Shown: in pieces, positions 50,746-59,089 of the stretch | How positions within the stretch are numbered: position 1 is the first letter of the stretch | Layout: every line of letters begins with the position of its first letter | Source of the DNA: Halobaculum litoreum | GTDB taxonomy: Archaea > Halobacteriota > Halobacteria > Halobacteriales > Haloferacaceae | Length of the DNA stretch: 64,000 nucleotides | Reading direction: 5' to 3' | Assembly: GCF_030127125.1 (NCBI RefSeq) | Contig: NZ_CP126156.1 | Span: 1,550,001 to 1,614,000, forward strand | Made by a program: the position numbers and the translations under genes | Notes under the pieces: model-generated | What the model saw: only the letters and a program-made list of their open reading frames with translations | What the model was told of the DNA's origin: nothing | Database searches by the model: none

Positions 50746-51462
50746 ATGTTGAGCGACGTGATGGAGGACTACCTGAAGGCCATCTACGTGCTCCAGACCG
50801 AGGACGGCCCGCCGGTGTCGACCTCGGCGATCGCCGAGCGGGTCGGGAAGACCCCGCCGACGGTGACGAGCATGCTGGAGACGCTCGAGGAGCGCGGCCT
50901 CGTCGAGCGCGAGAAGTACAAAGGCGCCGAGCTGACGGCCGAGGGGCGGACCGTCGCGCTGGAGGTCCTCCGCCACCACCGCCTGATCGAGGCGTACCTC
51001 GCGGAGCACCTCGACTACTCGTGGAGCGAGGTGCACGACGAGGCCGACGCGCTCGAACACCACATCAGCGAGGAGTTCGAGCGGCGGGTCGCGGCCGCGC
51101 TGGGCGACCCGGTGGTCGACCCGCACGGCGACCCGATCCCCGGCGCCGACCTCGAACCGCCGGCCGACGACGGCTCGCGGCCCCTCACGGAGTTCGCCGT
51201 CGGCGACCGCGTCGTCATCGCTCGCGTGAGCGACCGCGACGACGAGGAGCTGGAGTACCTCGACCGCGCCGGCATCACGCCCGGGACGACCGTCGAGGTC
51301 CGCGACGTCGCCCCGTTCGGGATGGTGACGGTCGCGGTGCCCGACGGCTCGGCGGGCGGCGACCGCGAACAGAGCCTCCCCGAGACCGTCGCCGCGGCCG
51401 TCAGGGTCCGGCCGGCCGGCGCCGACGACGCCGCGCCCGACGCGGGGGTGGGCGGTGCGTGA
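50746..51462 (+). CDS. DtxR/MntR-family metal-dependent transcription regulator
   Basis: A 238-residue regulator. Winged helix at about residues 5-65 (LSDVMEDYLKAIYVL, IAERVGKTPPTVTSMLETLE). The metal-binding dimer domain at about 70-140 carries HHRLIEAYLAEHL, E-x-H in WSEVHDEADALEHHI and DPHGDPIP. A C-terminal FeoA/SH3-like domain is at about 155-225 (VGDRVVIARVSDRDD, GITPGTTVEVRDVAPFG). All parts of full-length DtxR/SirR are present; the residues fit Mn2+ or Fe2+. Its stop overlaps the next gene (a GDT1-type Mn/Ca transporter) by 4 bases, so the metal is probably manganese. Confidence 0.88.
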   Translation: MLSDVMEDYLKAIYVLQTEDGPPVSTSAIAERVGKTPPTVTSMLETLEERGLVEREKYKGAELTAEGRTVALEVLRHHRLIEAYLAEHLDYSWSEVHDEADALEHHISEEFERRVAAALGDPVVDPHGDPIPGADLEPPADDGSRPLTEFAVGDRVVIARVSDRDDEELEYLDRAGITPGTTVEVRDVAPFGMVTVAVPDGSAGGDREQSLPETVAAAVRVRPAGADDAAPDAGVGGA

Positions 51463-52169
51463 CCTACTGGGAGATCGTCGTCGTCGCGGCCGTCTCACAG
51501 CTCGCGGTCCTCCCCGGTGAGAAGGTCCAGTTCATCATCGCCGGCCTCTCGACGCGCTACCGGCCGGCGGTCGTCGTCGCCGCCGCGGGCAGCGCCTTCG
51601 CCGGGTGGACGGCGCTGGAGATCGCCTTCGGCGCCGCGCTCCAGGAGCTGCTGTCGGGGGCGGTGCTCGACGCGATCACCGCCGCCCTGTTCCTCGCGTT
51701 CGCCGTGCTGCTGGTCCGGTCGGCGCCCGCGGCCGGCGGGGGCGCGACCGCCGACCGCGCCGTCGAGACGGACGGCGGCAGGGTGCTGCCGAGCGTCGAC
51801 GGCACGGTGACGCTGCTGGGCCACGAGTTCTCCGGGCGGCTGGGGAGCTTCCTCTCCATCTTCGCGATGATGGCCGCCGGCGAGTTCGGCGACAAGACGC
51901 AGCTGATCACCATCGGCCTCGCCGCCCAGTACGGCGCCACCTCGGCCATCTGGGTCGGCGAGATGGCGGCGATCCTCCCGGTGAGCCTGGCGAACGCCTA
52001 CCTGTTCCACCGGTTCAGCCACCGCTTCGACGTGCGGAAGGCCCACCTCGCGGGGGCGGCGCTGTTCGCGTTCTTCGGCCTCGACACGGTGCTGGCGCTG
52101 ACCACCGGATACTCCGTGTGGGAGACCGCGGTGGGAGCCGTCTCCGACGCCGTGCTCGCGGCGGTGTAG
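51459..52169 (+). CDS. GDT1/TMEM165 (UPF0016)-family cation transporter
   Basis: A GTG start at 51459 gives 236 residues with six membrane helices in two halves. The second half carries the signature GEFGDKTQLITIGLAA (about residues 138-153). The first half carries a degenerate copy, LPGEKVQFIIAGLS (about 17-30), with E-K kept but Asp lost. Family members move Mn2+ or Ca2+ in exchange for protons and protect from excess Mn. Its overlap with the DtxR-type gene (GTGA) is strong evidence for metal-controlled export or import; export is the usual role in prokaryotes. Confidence 0.83.
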   Translation: MTYWEIVVVAAVSQLAVLPGEKVQFIIAGLSTRYRPAVVVAAAGSAFAGWTALEIAFGAALQELLSGAVLDAITAALFLAFAVLLVRSAPAAGGGATADRAVETDGGRVLPSVDGTVTLLGHEFSGRLGSFLSIFAMMAAGEFGDKTQLITIGLAAQYGATSAIWVGEMAAILPVSLANAYLFHRFSHRFDVRKAHLAGAALFAFFGLDTVLALTTGYSVWETAVGAVSDAVLAAV

Positions 52170-52226
52170 GCCACGGTCGCGACGGATCGGCGCGTTATTC
52201 ACGGCCGCGGCCCCCTATCGGAGCCA

Positions 52227-52940
52227 GTGACCGTGCTCGCATCGCTCGTCGCCGGCGTCGTGTTCGGGCTCGCGCTGGCGGCGCCGCCGGGCCCGATGAA
52301 CGCCGTCATCGCCGAGGAGAGCGTCCTGCGCGGCTGGAGCGCGGGCGTCCGTGCGGGGCTCGGCGCGGCGACCGCCGACGCGGTCTTCTTCGTCCTCGCG
52401 CTGGTCGGCGCGGTCGGCTTCCTGAACCGCGCCCCGCTGGTGAAGGGCGCGATGGTCGGCGTCGGCGGCCTCCTCATGCTGTACTACGCCTACGGCGCCG
52501 CCCGCGAGGTGGGCGGCTCGTTCCTCGACGCGGACACCGACCTCGCGGCCGACGAGTCGGCGGGGTTCCGGAAGGCGCTGGCGTTGGCGCTGGCGAACCC
52601 CTACCAGGTGCTGTTCTGGCTCACCGTCGGCGTCGGCCTGCTCGAACCGGGTCGGATCGACGTGTTCGCCGCCGCCGACGTGGCGGAGTTGGCCGGCACG
52701 CTCGTCGTCGAGACGGGGAGCCCCGCGCTCGTCGTCGGCTTCTTCGGCGGCATCGGGCTGTGGGTGACCGGGTTCCCCGGGGCGCTGGTGGCGGCGCGGA
52801 GCCGGGTCGAGGCGCTCGCGCCGGCGGTCGCGGCGCTGTCGGCGCTGCTGCTCGCCGGGTTCGGCGTCGTCTTCCTCGCCGACGCCGCCGGGACGCTCGT
52901 GCCCGTGGCGGAGGCGGCGCTGGCGGGCCGGATCGGCTGA
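52227..52940 (+). CDS. LysE-family transporter
   Basis: A GTG start at 52227 gives 237 residues with about six membrane helices. The LysE/RhtB signature is LALAAPPGPMNAVIAEESVLRGWSAG (positions about 15-40), where PPGPMN is the key motif. NPYQVLFWLTVGVGLL near 130 matches the family NPK/NPY segment. Most members export amino acids; relatives of the superfamily move cations. It is 57 bases after the GDT1-type gene and could be part of the same transcript. Whether it shares the metal role is not known. Confidence 0.78.
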   Translation: MTVLASLVAGVVFGLALAAPPGPMNAVIAEESVLRGWSAGVRAGLGAATADAVFFVLALVGAVGFLNRAPLVKGAMVGVGGLLMLYYAYGAAREVGGSFLDADTDLAADESAGFRKALALALANPYQVLFWLTVGVGLLEPGRIDVFAAADVAELAGTLVVETGSPALVVGFFGGIGLWVTGFPGALVAARSRVEALAPAVAALSALLLAGFGVVFLADAAGTLVPVAEAALAGRIG

Positions 52941-53016
52941 CGGGCGCCCGGCGGCCCGCGACGGCCTCGCGCCGGACACGACAACGGATTTAGTCCCTCG
53001 TCCGAAACCTCGTGGC

Positions 53017-54063
53017 ATGTTCGCGAAGTCGACGTGGATCAAGCTCCCGCGGAACGTCCTGGTCGGCCACGGCGTCCTCGACGACGTGGGGACGGCCGTC
53101 GCGGAGCTGTCGCTGGGCGGCACGCCCCTGTTGGTCACCTCGCCGACGCCCGACGACCTCGCGGGCGACCGGCTCCGGGCGCAGTTCGACGGCGCCGAGA
53201 CGGTCACCGTCGACACGGCGAGCTTCGCGGCGGTCGGAGAGATCGTCGAGGCGGCCGAGGCGGCCGGGGCGACGTTCCTCGTCGCCCTCGGCGGCGGGAA
53301 GCCGATCGACCTCGCGAAGATGGCCGCCGACGAGTTGGGCGTCGGCTTCGTCTCCGTGCCGACGGCCGCCAGCCACGACGGCATCGTCTCGGGCCGCTCC
53401 TCCATCCCGGAGGGCGACACCCGCCACTCGGTCGCCGCCGACCCGCCGCTGGCGGTGATCGCCGACACCGAGATCATGGCGAACGCGCCGTGGGCGCTCA
53501 CCACCGCCGGCTGCGCCGACATCATCTCCAACTACACCGCGGTGAAGGACTGGCGGCTCGCCCGCCGGCTGAAGAACGTCGAGTACAGCGAGTACGCCGC
53601 GGCGCTGTCGGAGATGACCGCGGAGATGCTCGTCGACAACGCCGACTCGATCAAGCGGGGGCTCGAGGAGTCGTCGTGGGTCGTCTCCAAGGCGCTGGTC
53701 TCCTCGGGCGTCGCCATGTCGATCGCGGGGTCGTCGCGGCCCGCCTCGGGCGCCGAGCACCTGTTCTCCCACCAGCTCGACCGGATCGCCGAGTCGCCCG
53801 CGCTCCACGGCCACCAGGTCGGCGTCGGCTCGATCATGACGGAGTTCCTCCACAGCGGCGCGCAGGGACAGTGGCGCTCGATCCGGAACGCCCTCGAGGC
53901 CATCGACGCGCCGACGACGGCGGCCGACCTCGGCATCGACGACGAGACGGTGATCGAGGCGCTCACCACCGCCCACACCATCCGCGACCGCTACACCATC
54001 CTCGGCGACGGCGTCAACGAGGAGGCGGCCGTCGAGGTGGCGACGTTCACCGGCGTGATCTGA
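53017..54063 (+). CDS. egsA: sn-Glycerol-1-phosphate dehydrogenase
   Basis: A 348-residue iron/zinc-type dehydrogenase of the archaeal G1PDH family. It reduces dihydroxyacetone phosphate to sn-glycerol-1-phosphate, which sets the stereochemistry of archaeal membrane lipids. Motifs: FLVALGGGKPIDLAKMAADE near 89 (NAD-binding), VPTAASHDGIVSGRSSI near 113, metal ligands Asp and His in AGCADIISNY and GSSRPASGAEHLFSHQLD near 232-249, and LHGHQVGVGSI near 258. Length matches the family (about 350). Confidence 0.95.
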   Translation: MFAKSTWIKLPRNVLVGHGVLDDVGTAVAELSLGGTPLLVTSPTPDDLAGDRLRAQFDGAETVTVDTASFAAVGEIVEAAEAAGATFLVALGGGKPIDLAKMAADELGVGFVSVPTAASHDGIVSGRSSIPEGDTRHSVAADPPLAVIADTEIMANAPWALTTAGCADIISNYTAVKDWRLARRLKNVEYSEYAAALSEMTAEMLVDNADSIKRGLEESSWVVSKALVSSGVAMSIAGSSRPASGAEHLFSHQLDRIAESPALHGHQVGVGSIMTEFLHSGAQGQWRSIRNALEAIDAPTTAADLGIDDETVIEALTTAHTIRDRYTILGDGVNEEAAVEVATFTGVI

Positions 54064-54075
54064 GTCGCCCGGCCC

Positions 54076-54813
54076 TCAGTCGTCGCCGTGCATCGGTCGG
54101 GGAGTCGGCCCCTCGCCGGCGCTCGTCCCGTCGTTCTCCAGCCGTCGGAGCCGTTCGCCGAGCGGCGGGTGCATCGACAGCGACGCGAGCAGCCGTCGGA
54201 GCCGGCCGCCGGCGGGGGTCGCCGGGCCGACGTGGCCGCCGGCGGCGAGGCGGGCGAGCGCCTCCCGGAAGGCCGGGCCCGCGCGGCGGGCGGCGTCGGC
54301 GTCGGCGTCGTACTCGGTCCAGCGGGCGACGCGCACCGAGAGGTACGCGAGCGGCACCGCGAGGGCGGCGCCGACGAGCAGCCCCTGGCGGCCGTACAGG
54401 CTCGCGTCGACCGCCCACGCGACGGCGTACACACAGGGGATGCCGACCCGGACGGGGACGTGTCGTCGCTTGAGGTGGGCGTACTCGTGGCGGACGACCG
54501 CGGCGACGCCGGCGGCGTCGAGCTCCCGGAGGAGCCCCGTCGAGACGAACACCCGGCCGTGGCCCGCCGAGAGCCCGGCGGCGTACGCGAGGACGCGGCC
54601 GTCGCGCCGGAGGACGCCCACCCGGTCGGGCGGGACGCCGACGCGTTCGACCGCGCGGGCGACGTCGGGCGGGAGCGAACCGGGGCGTTCCGAGCGGGCG
54701 ACGACGTGGGGAGCGAGGCGGACGCCGACGAGCCCGACGGCGATGAGGGCCCACAGCTCCCACCAGTCGCTCGCCCACGAGAGCACGGTGGAGAGCCGCG
54801 AGTGGAGGGTCAC
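54076..54813 (-). CDS. M48-family membrane metalloprotease (HtpX-like)
   Basis: A GTG start at 54813 gives 245 residues. One or two N-terminal hydrophobic stretches are followed by the zinc motif VVRHEYAHLKRRH (HExxH, about 108-120) and two membrane helices at about 122-160. EYDADADAARR near 166 supplies the third zinc ligand (Glu) and the family D-A-D-A. It is shorter than typical HtpX (about 290). It is convergent with egsA with 12 bases between the stops. Confidence 0.8.
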   Translation of the reverse strand: MTLHSRLSTVLSWASDWWELWALIAVGLVGVRLAPHVVARSERPGSLPPDVARAVERVGVPPDRVGVLRRDGRVLAYAAGLSAGHGRVFVSTGLLRELDAAGVAAVVRHEYAHLKRRHVPVRVGIPCVYAVAWAVDASLYGRQGLLVGAALAVPLAYLSVRVARWTEYDADADAARRAGPAFREALARLAAGGHVGPATPAGGRLRRLLASLSMHPPLGERLRRLENDGTSAGEGPTPRPMHGDD

Positions 54814-54874
54814 ACGGTCGGGTTCGCGTGCGAGCGTGTAGGCTTTTCCCCGGGGGCGGCCGACGGCGCCCCGG

Positions 54875-55390
54875 TCACAACGGGTACTGCGCGACCGCGG
54901 GGTACAGGAGGCTGTCGGGGTGGTCGGACACCCACCGCACTTCCGCGATCTCCCCCTCGCGCGGGCGGGGCTCCCCGCCGGCGTAGTCGGCGTCGAAGGT
55001 GGCGATCAGCCGGCGGATCGGGTCGCGCTCGGGCGCGTGGACGGCGACCCGGTGGAGCATCACCAGCCCCGTGATCGTGACCGCGACGCCCGCCTCCTCG
55101 CGCGTCTCGCGGGCGGCCGTCGTCGACAGCGCCTCCCCGGGCTCCTGTTTCCCGCCGGGCTCGGACCACGTCGACTCCCCCTCGTGTCTGACGACCAGCG
55201 CGTCGCCGTCCGCGCGGCGGACCCACGCGCCGGCGCCCCCGACGGTGCCGGCGTCGAACCGCTCGCGCGTCCGGTCCCACGCCCGCGTCGACACGTCCCA
55301 CCGGTCGTCCTCGACCGGGCACTCCCCCCACCCGGACCGGAGCTGTGCGATCGCCTCGTCGACCACGTCGCCCGACTCCCCCGTGACCAT
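54875..55390 (-). CDS. Nudix hydrolase
   Basis: A 171-residue protein. The Nudix box is GGKQEPGEALSTTAARETRE followed by EAGV (about residues 85-108) and is intact (GX5EX7REUXEEXGU). About 50 residues precede the domain. The substrate (a nucleoside diphosphate derivative) cannot be named. It starts at 55390 and is divergent from the DUF420 gene. Confidence 0.83.
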   Translation of the reverse strand: MVTGESGDVVDEAIAQLRSGWGECPVEDDRWDVSTRAWDRTRERFDAGTVGGAGAWVRRADGDALVVRHEGESTWSEPGGKQEPGEALSTTAARETREEAGVAVTITGLVMLHRVAVHAPERDPIRRLIATFDADYAGGEPRPREGEIAEVRWVSDHPDSLLYPAVAQYPL

Positions 55391-55511
55391 TGGCGGCGAT
55401 GGGTCGGAGGGGGTCAAGAAGCCCGCGGTCGGGGGCCGCGCCGGGTCGGCCGGCGTCGCTGTCGACGCCCGAACCCGAAGAGGCAATACCGCCCGGCCCC
55501 ACGGGTCGACA

Positions 55512-56153
55512 ATGGCAACAGCGGACGCGAGCGGCCCGCTCGGCACGGTGAAGGAGTACCCGCGGGCGACGGTCGCGGTGGTGTCGGTCGTCGGCTACGC
55601 GCTCGTCGTCGGCACGTTCGCGGGCGTCGTCCCCGAGTCGGTGTTCCCGTCGCTCACGCAGGGCGAGGTGAACCTCCTGAGTCACGCGATCGCCGCGGTC
55701 AACACCGTCACCACGGTGCTGCTCGTGCTCGGGTGGCGCTGGATCCGGATCGGCGAGGTGCGCAAGCACGCCGCCGCGATGAGCGCCTCGTTCGGGCTGA
55801 TCATGGTGTTCCTCGTCATGTACCTCGCGAAGGTGGGCGGCGGCCCCGGCGAGAAACACATCGTCATCCGCGAGACGGCGTTCCTCGGGGCGTACGCCGG
55901 CGCCGTCGAGATCGGCTACCTCGCGATGCTGGCGGTCCACATCGTCCTCTCGATCGTGACGGTACCGGTCGTCCTGTACGCCATCGTGCTCGGCTGGACC
56001 CACACCCCCGAGGAGCTCCGGACCGAGACGCCCCACAAGCGGATCGGGCGGTGGGCCGCCGGCACGTGGATCGTCTCGCTCACCCTCGGCGTCGTCACCT
56101 ACGCCATGCTGAACTGGGTGTACGCCTACGAGTTCGTCCGCGTCGCGCGGTAA
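55512..56153 (+). CDS. DUF420 family membrane protein
   Basis: A 213-residue protein with five membrane helices (about 21-40, 54-76, 88-104, 129-155 and 180-200). LSHAIAAVNTVTTVLLVLGW, VRKHAAAMSASFGL and the HKRIGRWAAGTWIVSLTLG segment near 178 show the conserved His of DUF420. In Firmicutes the DUF420 protein CtaM is needed for assembly of heme-copper oxidases. A similar role in aerobic respiration is likely here, but no oxidase gene is in the window. Confidence 0.8.
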   Translation: MATADASGPLGTVKEYPRATVAVVSVVGYALVVGTFAGVVPESVFPSLTQGEVNLLSHAIAAVNTVTTVLLVLGWRWIRIGEVRKHAAAMSASFGLIMVFLVMYLAKVGGGPGEKHIVIRETAFLGAYAGAVEIGYLAMLAVHIVLSIVTVPVVLYAIVLGWTHTPEELRTETPHKRIGRWAAGTWIVSLTLGVVTYAMLNWVYAYEFVRVAR

Positions 56154-56277
56154 CGACGCATTCCCCGAGGCCGCGCGCGACGGCGCCGTGCCCGCGTCGC
56201 CGCGTCCGCGCCGCCGACTCCCGGCCCGCCCGGCCGCCTCCCGAAGCGCTTTACCCGGACACGCGGACCGGACGGCC

Positions 56278-57624
56278 GTGACCGACCTCTCCGAGCGGAC
56301 CGACTGGATCGGCGACACCTTCACCAGCGACGTCGGCTGGAGCCTCCTCGAGGATCTCGTCGACGTGGGCAACCGCATGGCGGGCCAACCCGGCGAGCGC
56401 GAGGGGCTGGAGCTCGTGCGCGACGCGCTCGCGGCCGCCGGCTGTCGCGACGCCCGCATCGACGAGTTCGACGTTCAGGGGTGGGTGCGCGGCACGGCCG
56501 GGATCGACGCCGACGGCCGCCCGGAACACTGCATCGCGCTGCCGCGCTCGCCCGCCGGCGAGGCGGCCGGCGAGTTCGTCGACCTCGGCTACGGGATGCC
56601 CGCCGACTTCGAGGGGACCGACGTCGAGGGGACGGTGGTGATGGTGTCCTCGGACACCCCCGACGACGTGGACCGGTTCGTCCACCGCACGGAGAAGTAC
56701 TACTACGCCGTCGAGCACGGCGCCGCCGCGTTCGTGTTCGCGAACCACGTCGAGGGACAGCTCCCGCCGACCGGCTCCGTCGGCACCGACGACGACCCCA
56801 TCGGCGACATCCCCGCCGTCGGCGTCAGCGCCGAGGTCGGCGCCCGCCTCGCCCGGCGCGCCGTCGGCGACGACGTGACAGTCGCGGTCGACTGCGAGAC
56901 GCCCGAGACGACGAGCGGGAACGCGATGGCCGAGTTGGGGCCCGACACCGACGACGAGGTGCTCGTCTCCTCGCACGTCGACGCCCACGACATCGCGGAG
57001 GGGGCGATGGACAACGGGGCCGGAACCGCGACGATCGTCGAGGTCGCCGCGGCGCTCGCGGCGCTGGAGGACGAACTGGACACGCGGGTCCGCTTCGTCG
57101 CCTACGGCGCCGAGGAGGTCGGCCTCGTCGGTTCCTCGGTGGAAGCCGAGCGCGCGGACCTCGACGCGATCGAGGCGATCGTCAACGTCGACTCGAACGT
57201 GTTCGGGCGGACGCTGTCGCTGTCGACCCACGGGTTCGACGACCTCACCGCCGCCGGCGACCGGCTCGCCGAGCGCTTCGACCACCCGGTGTCGACGAGC
57301 GAGGCGCAGGTGCCCCACAGCGACCACTGGCCGTTCGTGGTCCACGGCGTCCCCGGGTTCATGGTCGCCGGCGAGACCGAGGGCCGCGGCCGCGGCTGGG
57401 GCCACACGGAGGCCGACACGCTGGAGAAGTTGGAGCCGCGCAACCTCCGCGAGCAGGCGATCCTGGTGACCGCGCTGGTGGCCGACCTCGCCGACGCCGA
57501 CACCGAGGTGGCCCGGCGCGAGCCGAGCGAGATCGCGGCCGCGCTGGAGGCGGAGGACAAGGCGACGGGCATGAAGGTGATCGGGGACTGGCCGTACGAC
57601 GACGACGGGACCGTCGTCGAGTAG
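56278..57624 (+). CDS. M28-family metallopeptidase (aminopeptidase)
   Basis: A GTG start at 56278 gives 448 residues. Zinc ligands are all present: VSSHVDAHDIAEGAMDNGAG (about residues 230-249: His, Asp), AYGAEEVGLVGS near 278 (Glu-Glu), VNVDSNVFG near 302 (Asp) and GWGHTEADT near 373 (His). A PA-like insert occurs at about 90-215. There is no signal peptide, so it is cytoplasmic. TATA-like GCTTTACC at 56248 makes the GTG leaderless. Confidence 0.85.
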   Translation: MTDLSERTDWIGDTFTSDVGWSLLEDLVDVGNRMAGQPGEREGLELVRDALAAAGCRDARIDEFDVQGWVRGTAGIDADGRPEHCIALPRSPAGEAAGEFVDLGYGMPADFEGTDVEGTVVMVSSDTPDDVDRFVHRTEKYYYAVEHGAAAFVFANHVEGQLPPTGSVGTDDDPIGDIPAVGVSAEVGARLARRAVGDDVTVAVDCETPETTSGNAMAELGPDTDDEVLVSSHVDAHDIAEGAMDNGAGTATIVEVAAALAALEDELDTRVRFVAYGAEEVGLVGSSVEAERADLDAIEAIVNVDSNVFGRTLSLSTHGFDDLTAAGDRLAERFDHPVSTSEAQVPHSDHWPFVVHGVPGFMVAGETEGRGRGWGHTEADTLEKLEPRNLREQAILVTALVADLADADTEVARREPSEIAAALEAEDKATGMKVIGDWPYDDDGTVVE

Positions 57625-57732
57625 GCGGCCCGACCGGCCGACGGCGACCGCACGCGACCGCCGGCCGTCGGTCGCGACCCCGGACGGATCAGACCCCGCC
57701 CGTTAAGTCACCCCCAGAACTACCCCGACACC

Positions 57733-58440
57733 ATGACCGAGTTCCGCGCGGCGCTCTCCGGCGACGACGGCACCCTCCGCGAGGCGGTCGAGGCCGCCGG
57801 CGGCGCGGTCGTCGCGAGCGACGCCGACCCGGACCTCGTCGTCACCCTCGGCGAGCGGGCGCTCGTCGGGACGGCGCTGGCGGGGCCGGCCGCGCCGGTC
57901 CTCCCGGTCGCCGCGGGCGAGGGCCACCACTCCGTCCCGAAGGTCGACGCCCGCGGGGCGGTCGCGGCGGTCGCGGCCGGCGAGGAGTGGACCGTGCCGC
58001 ACGCCGTGCTGGCCGTCGAGGTGGGCGCGGACCGCCGCGAGCGGGCGCTGCTCGACGCGACGCTGATGACCGCCGAGCCCGCGCGGATCTCCGAGTACGC
58101 CGTTCACGCCGCCGGCGAGGAGGTCGACCGCTTCCGGTCGGACGGCGTCGTCGTCGCCACCCCCGCGGGGTCGAACGGCTACGCCCGCGCGGCCGGCGGG
58201 GCGGTCATCGCACCGGGCACCGGCCTCTCGGTGGTCCCGGTCTCCCCGTTCGCGACGATGACCGACACGTGGGTCGTCGACGACGAGGCGGTGCTGCGCG
58301 TCGAGCGCGACGACTGCGACGTGCGCCTGATCCTCGACGGCGAGGTCGCCGGCCTCGTCCCGCCCGAGACCGACATCCGCGTCGTCGTCGACGGCCACGT
58401 CCCGTTCCTGCGCGTCCCCGGGATCGGGCCCCCGCGGTGA
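57733..58440 (+). CDS. NAD kinase-family protein, divergent
   Basis: A 235-residue protein with the C-terminal half of an NAD/diacylglycerol-kinase-type fold: VVVATPAGSNGYARAAGGAV (about 138-157; the T-P-x-G-S motif) and VVPVSPFATMTDTWVV near 164. The N-terminal half lacks the G-G-D-G-T motif that holds ATP in most NAD kinases; the strand VVTLGERALVG stands in its place. Haloferax species also have a second NAD kinase-like gene. Activity may therefore be altered, or another phosphate donor used. Confidence 0.72.
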   Translation: MTEFRAALSGDDGTLREAVEAAGGAVVASDADPDLVVTLGERALVGTALAGPAAPVLPVAAGEGHHSVPKVDARGAVAAVAAGEEWTVPHAVLAVEVGADRRERALLDATLMTAEPARISEYAVHAAGEEVDRFRSDGVVVATPAGSNGYARAAGGAVIAPGTGLSVVPVSPFATMTDTWVVDDEAVLRVERDDCDVRLILDGEVAGLVPPETDIRVVVDGHVPFLRVPGIGPPR

Positions 58441-58510
58441 GCCGGCGGCGCCCGCGTCCCGACCCGCGCCCGACACGCGGCGCCCGCGACCCCGCCCGGG
58501 ATTGGAAAGG

Positions 58511-58518
58511 TTCTAATG
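58511..58518 (+). promoter_or_regulatory. Promoter of the membrane protein gene at 58541
   Basis: TTCTAATG is a TATA-like element 26 bases before the ATG at 58541, so the start is leaderless. The upstream in-frame GTG at 58523 falls inside the promoter and is unlikely. Confidence 0.45.
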
Positions 58519-58540
58519 AGTCGTGGACGGATTCACGGGT

Positions 58541-58993
58541 ATGTTACCGTCACCGCTGGAGTTCCTCGTCCCGCTCGGGGCGCTGGAGTCCGTGGCGGAG
58601 GTGCTGCCGTTCGTCATCCTCGCGGTCGTGTTCGTCAACCTCGGCACGCGCTTCCTGGCCCAGCGTAGCTACGTGCGCGCCGCCGAGGCGGGCGACGACG
58701 ACGAGGCGATGAGCCGCTACCTCCCCCACGAGGTCGTCAGCTTCCTCCTGATCGTCCTGTCGTTCGCGTTCATGATCGTCGAGCCGCACGGCGGGATGGT
58801 GCTGTCCGTCCTCGTGCTCGGGATGGTCGTCGCCGACTTCTTCGAGTACGAGGCCCGCCGCGTCGAGGCGCGCAACGACATGGAGATGGACCGCCCCAAC
58901 AGCGCGCTCGCCGCCTCCGCGCTCGTCGTCGCCTACGCCGGCTACCAGTCGCTGTTCTTCGTCGTCGCGCCGGTCTGGAACGCCATCGTCTGA
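58541..58993 (+). CDS. Small membrane protein, haloarchaeal hypothetical
   Basis: A 150-residue protein with four hydrophobic helices (about 16-35, 62-78, 83-100 and 122-145) linked by charged loops. RYLPHEVVSFLLIVLSFAFM and ADFFEYEARRVEARNDME are the most distinctive parts. I do not recognise a named function. It is encoded just before the tandem epimerases in the same direction. Confidence 0.6.
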   Translation: MLPSPLEFLVPLGALESVAEVLPFVILAVVFVNLGTRFLAQRSYVRAAEAGDDDEAMSRYLPHEVVSFLLIVLSFAFMIVEPHGGMVLSVLVLGMVVADFFEYEARRVEARNDMEMDRPNSALAASALVVAYAGYQSLFFVVAPVWNAIV

Positions 58994-59089
58994 GGCGTCC
59001 CCGCGACGCGACCCCCGTCCGCCGTCCGCCGACTCCCCGCCGACCGCCGGGAGGCGAACGGCTTTGCCCACCCCCGCGCACCCGTTCGT

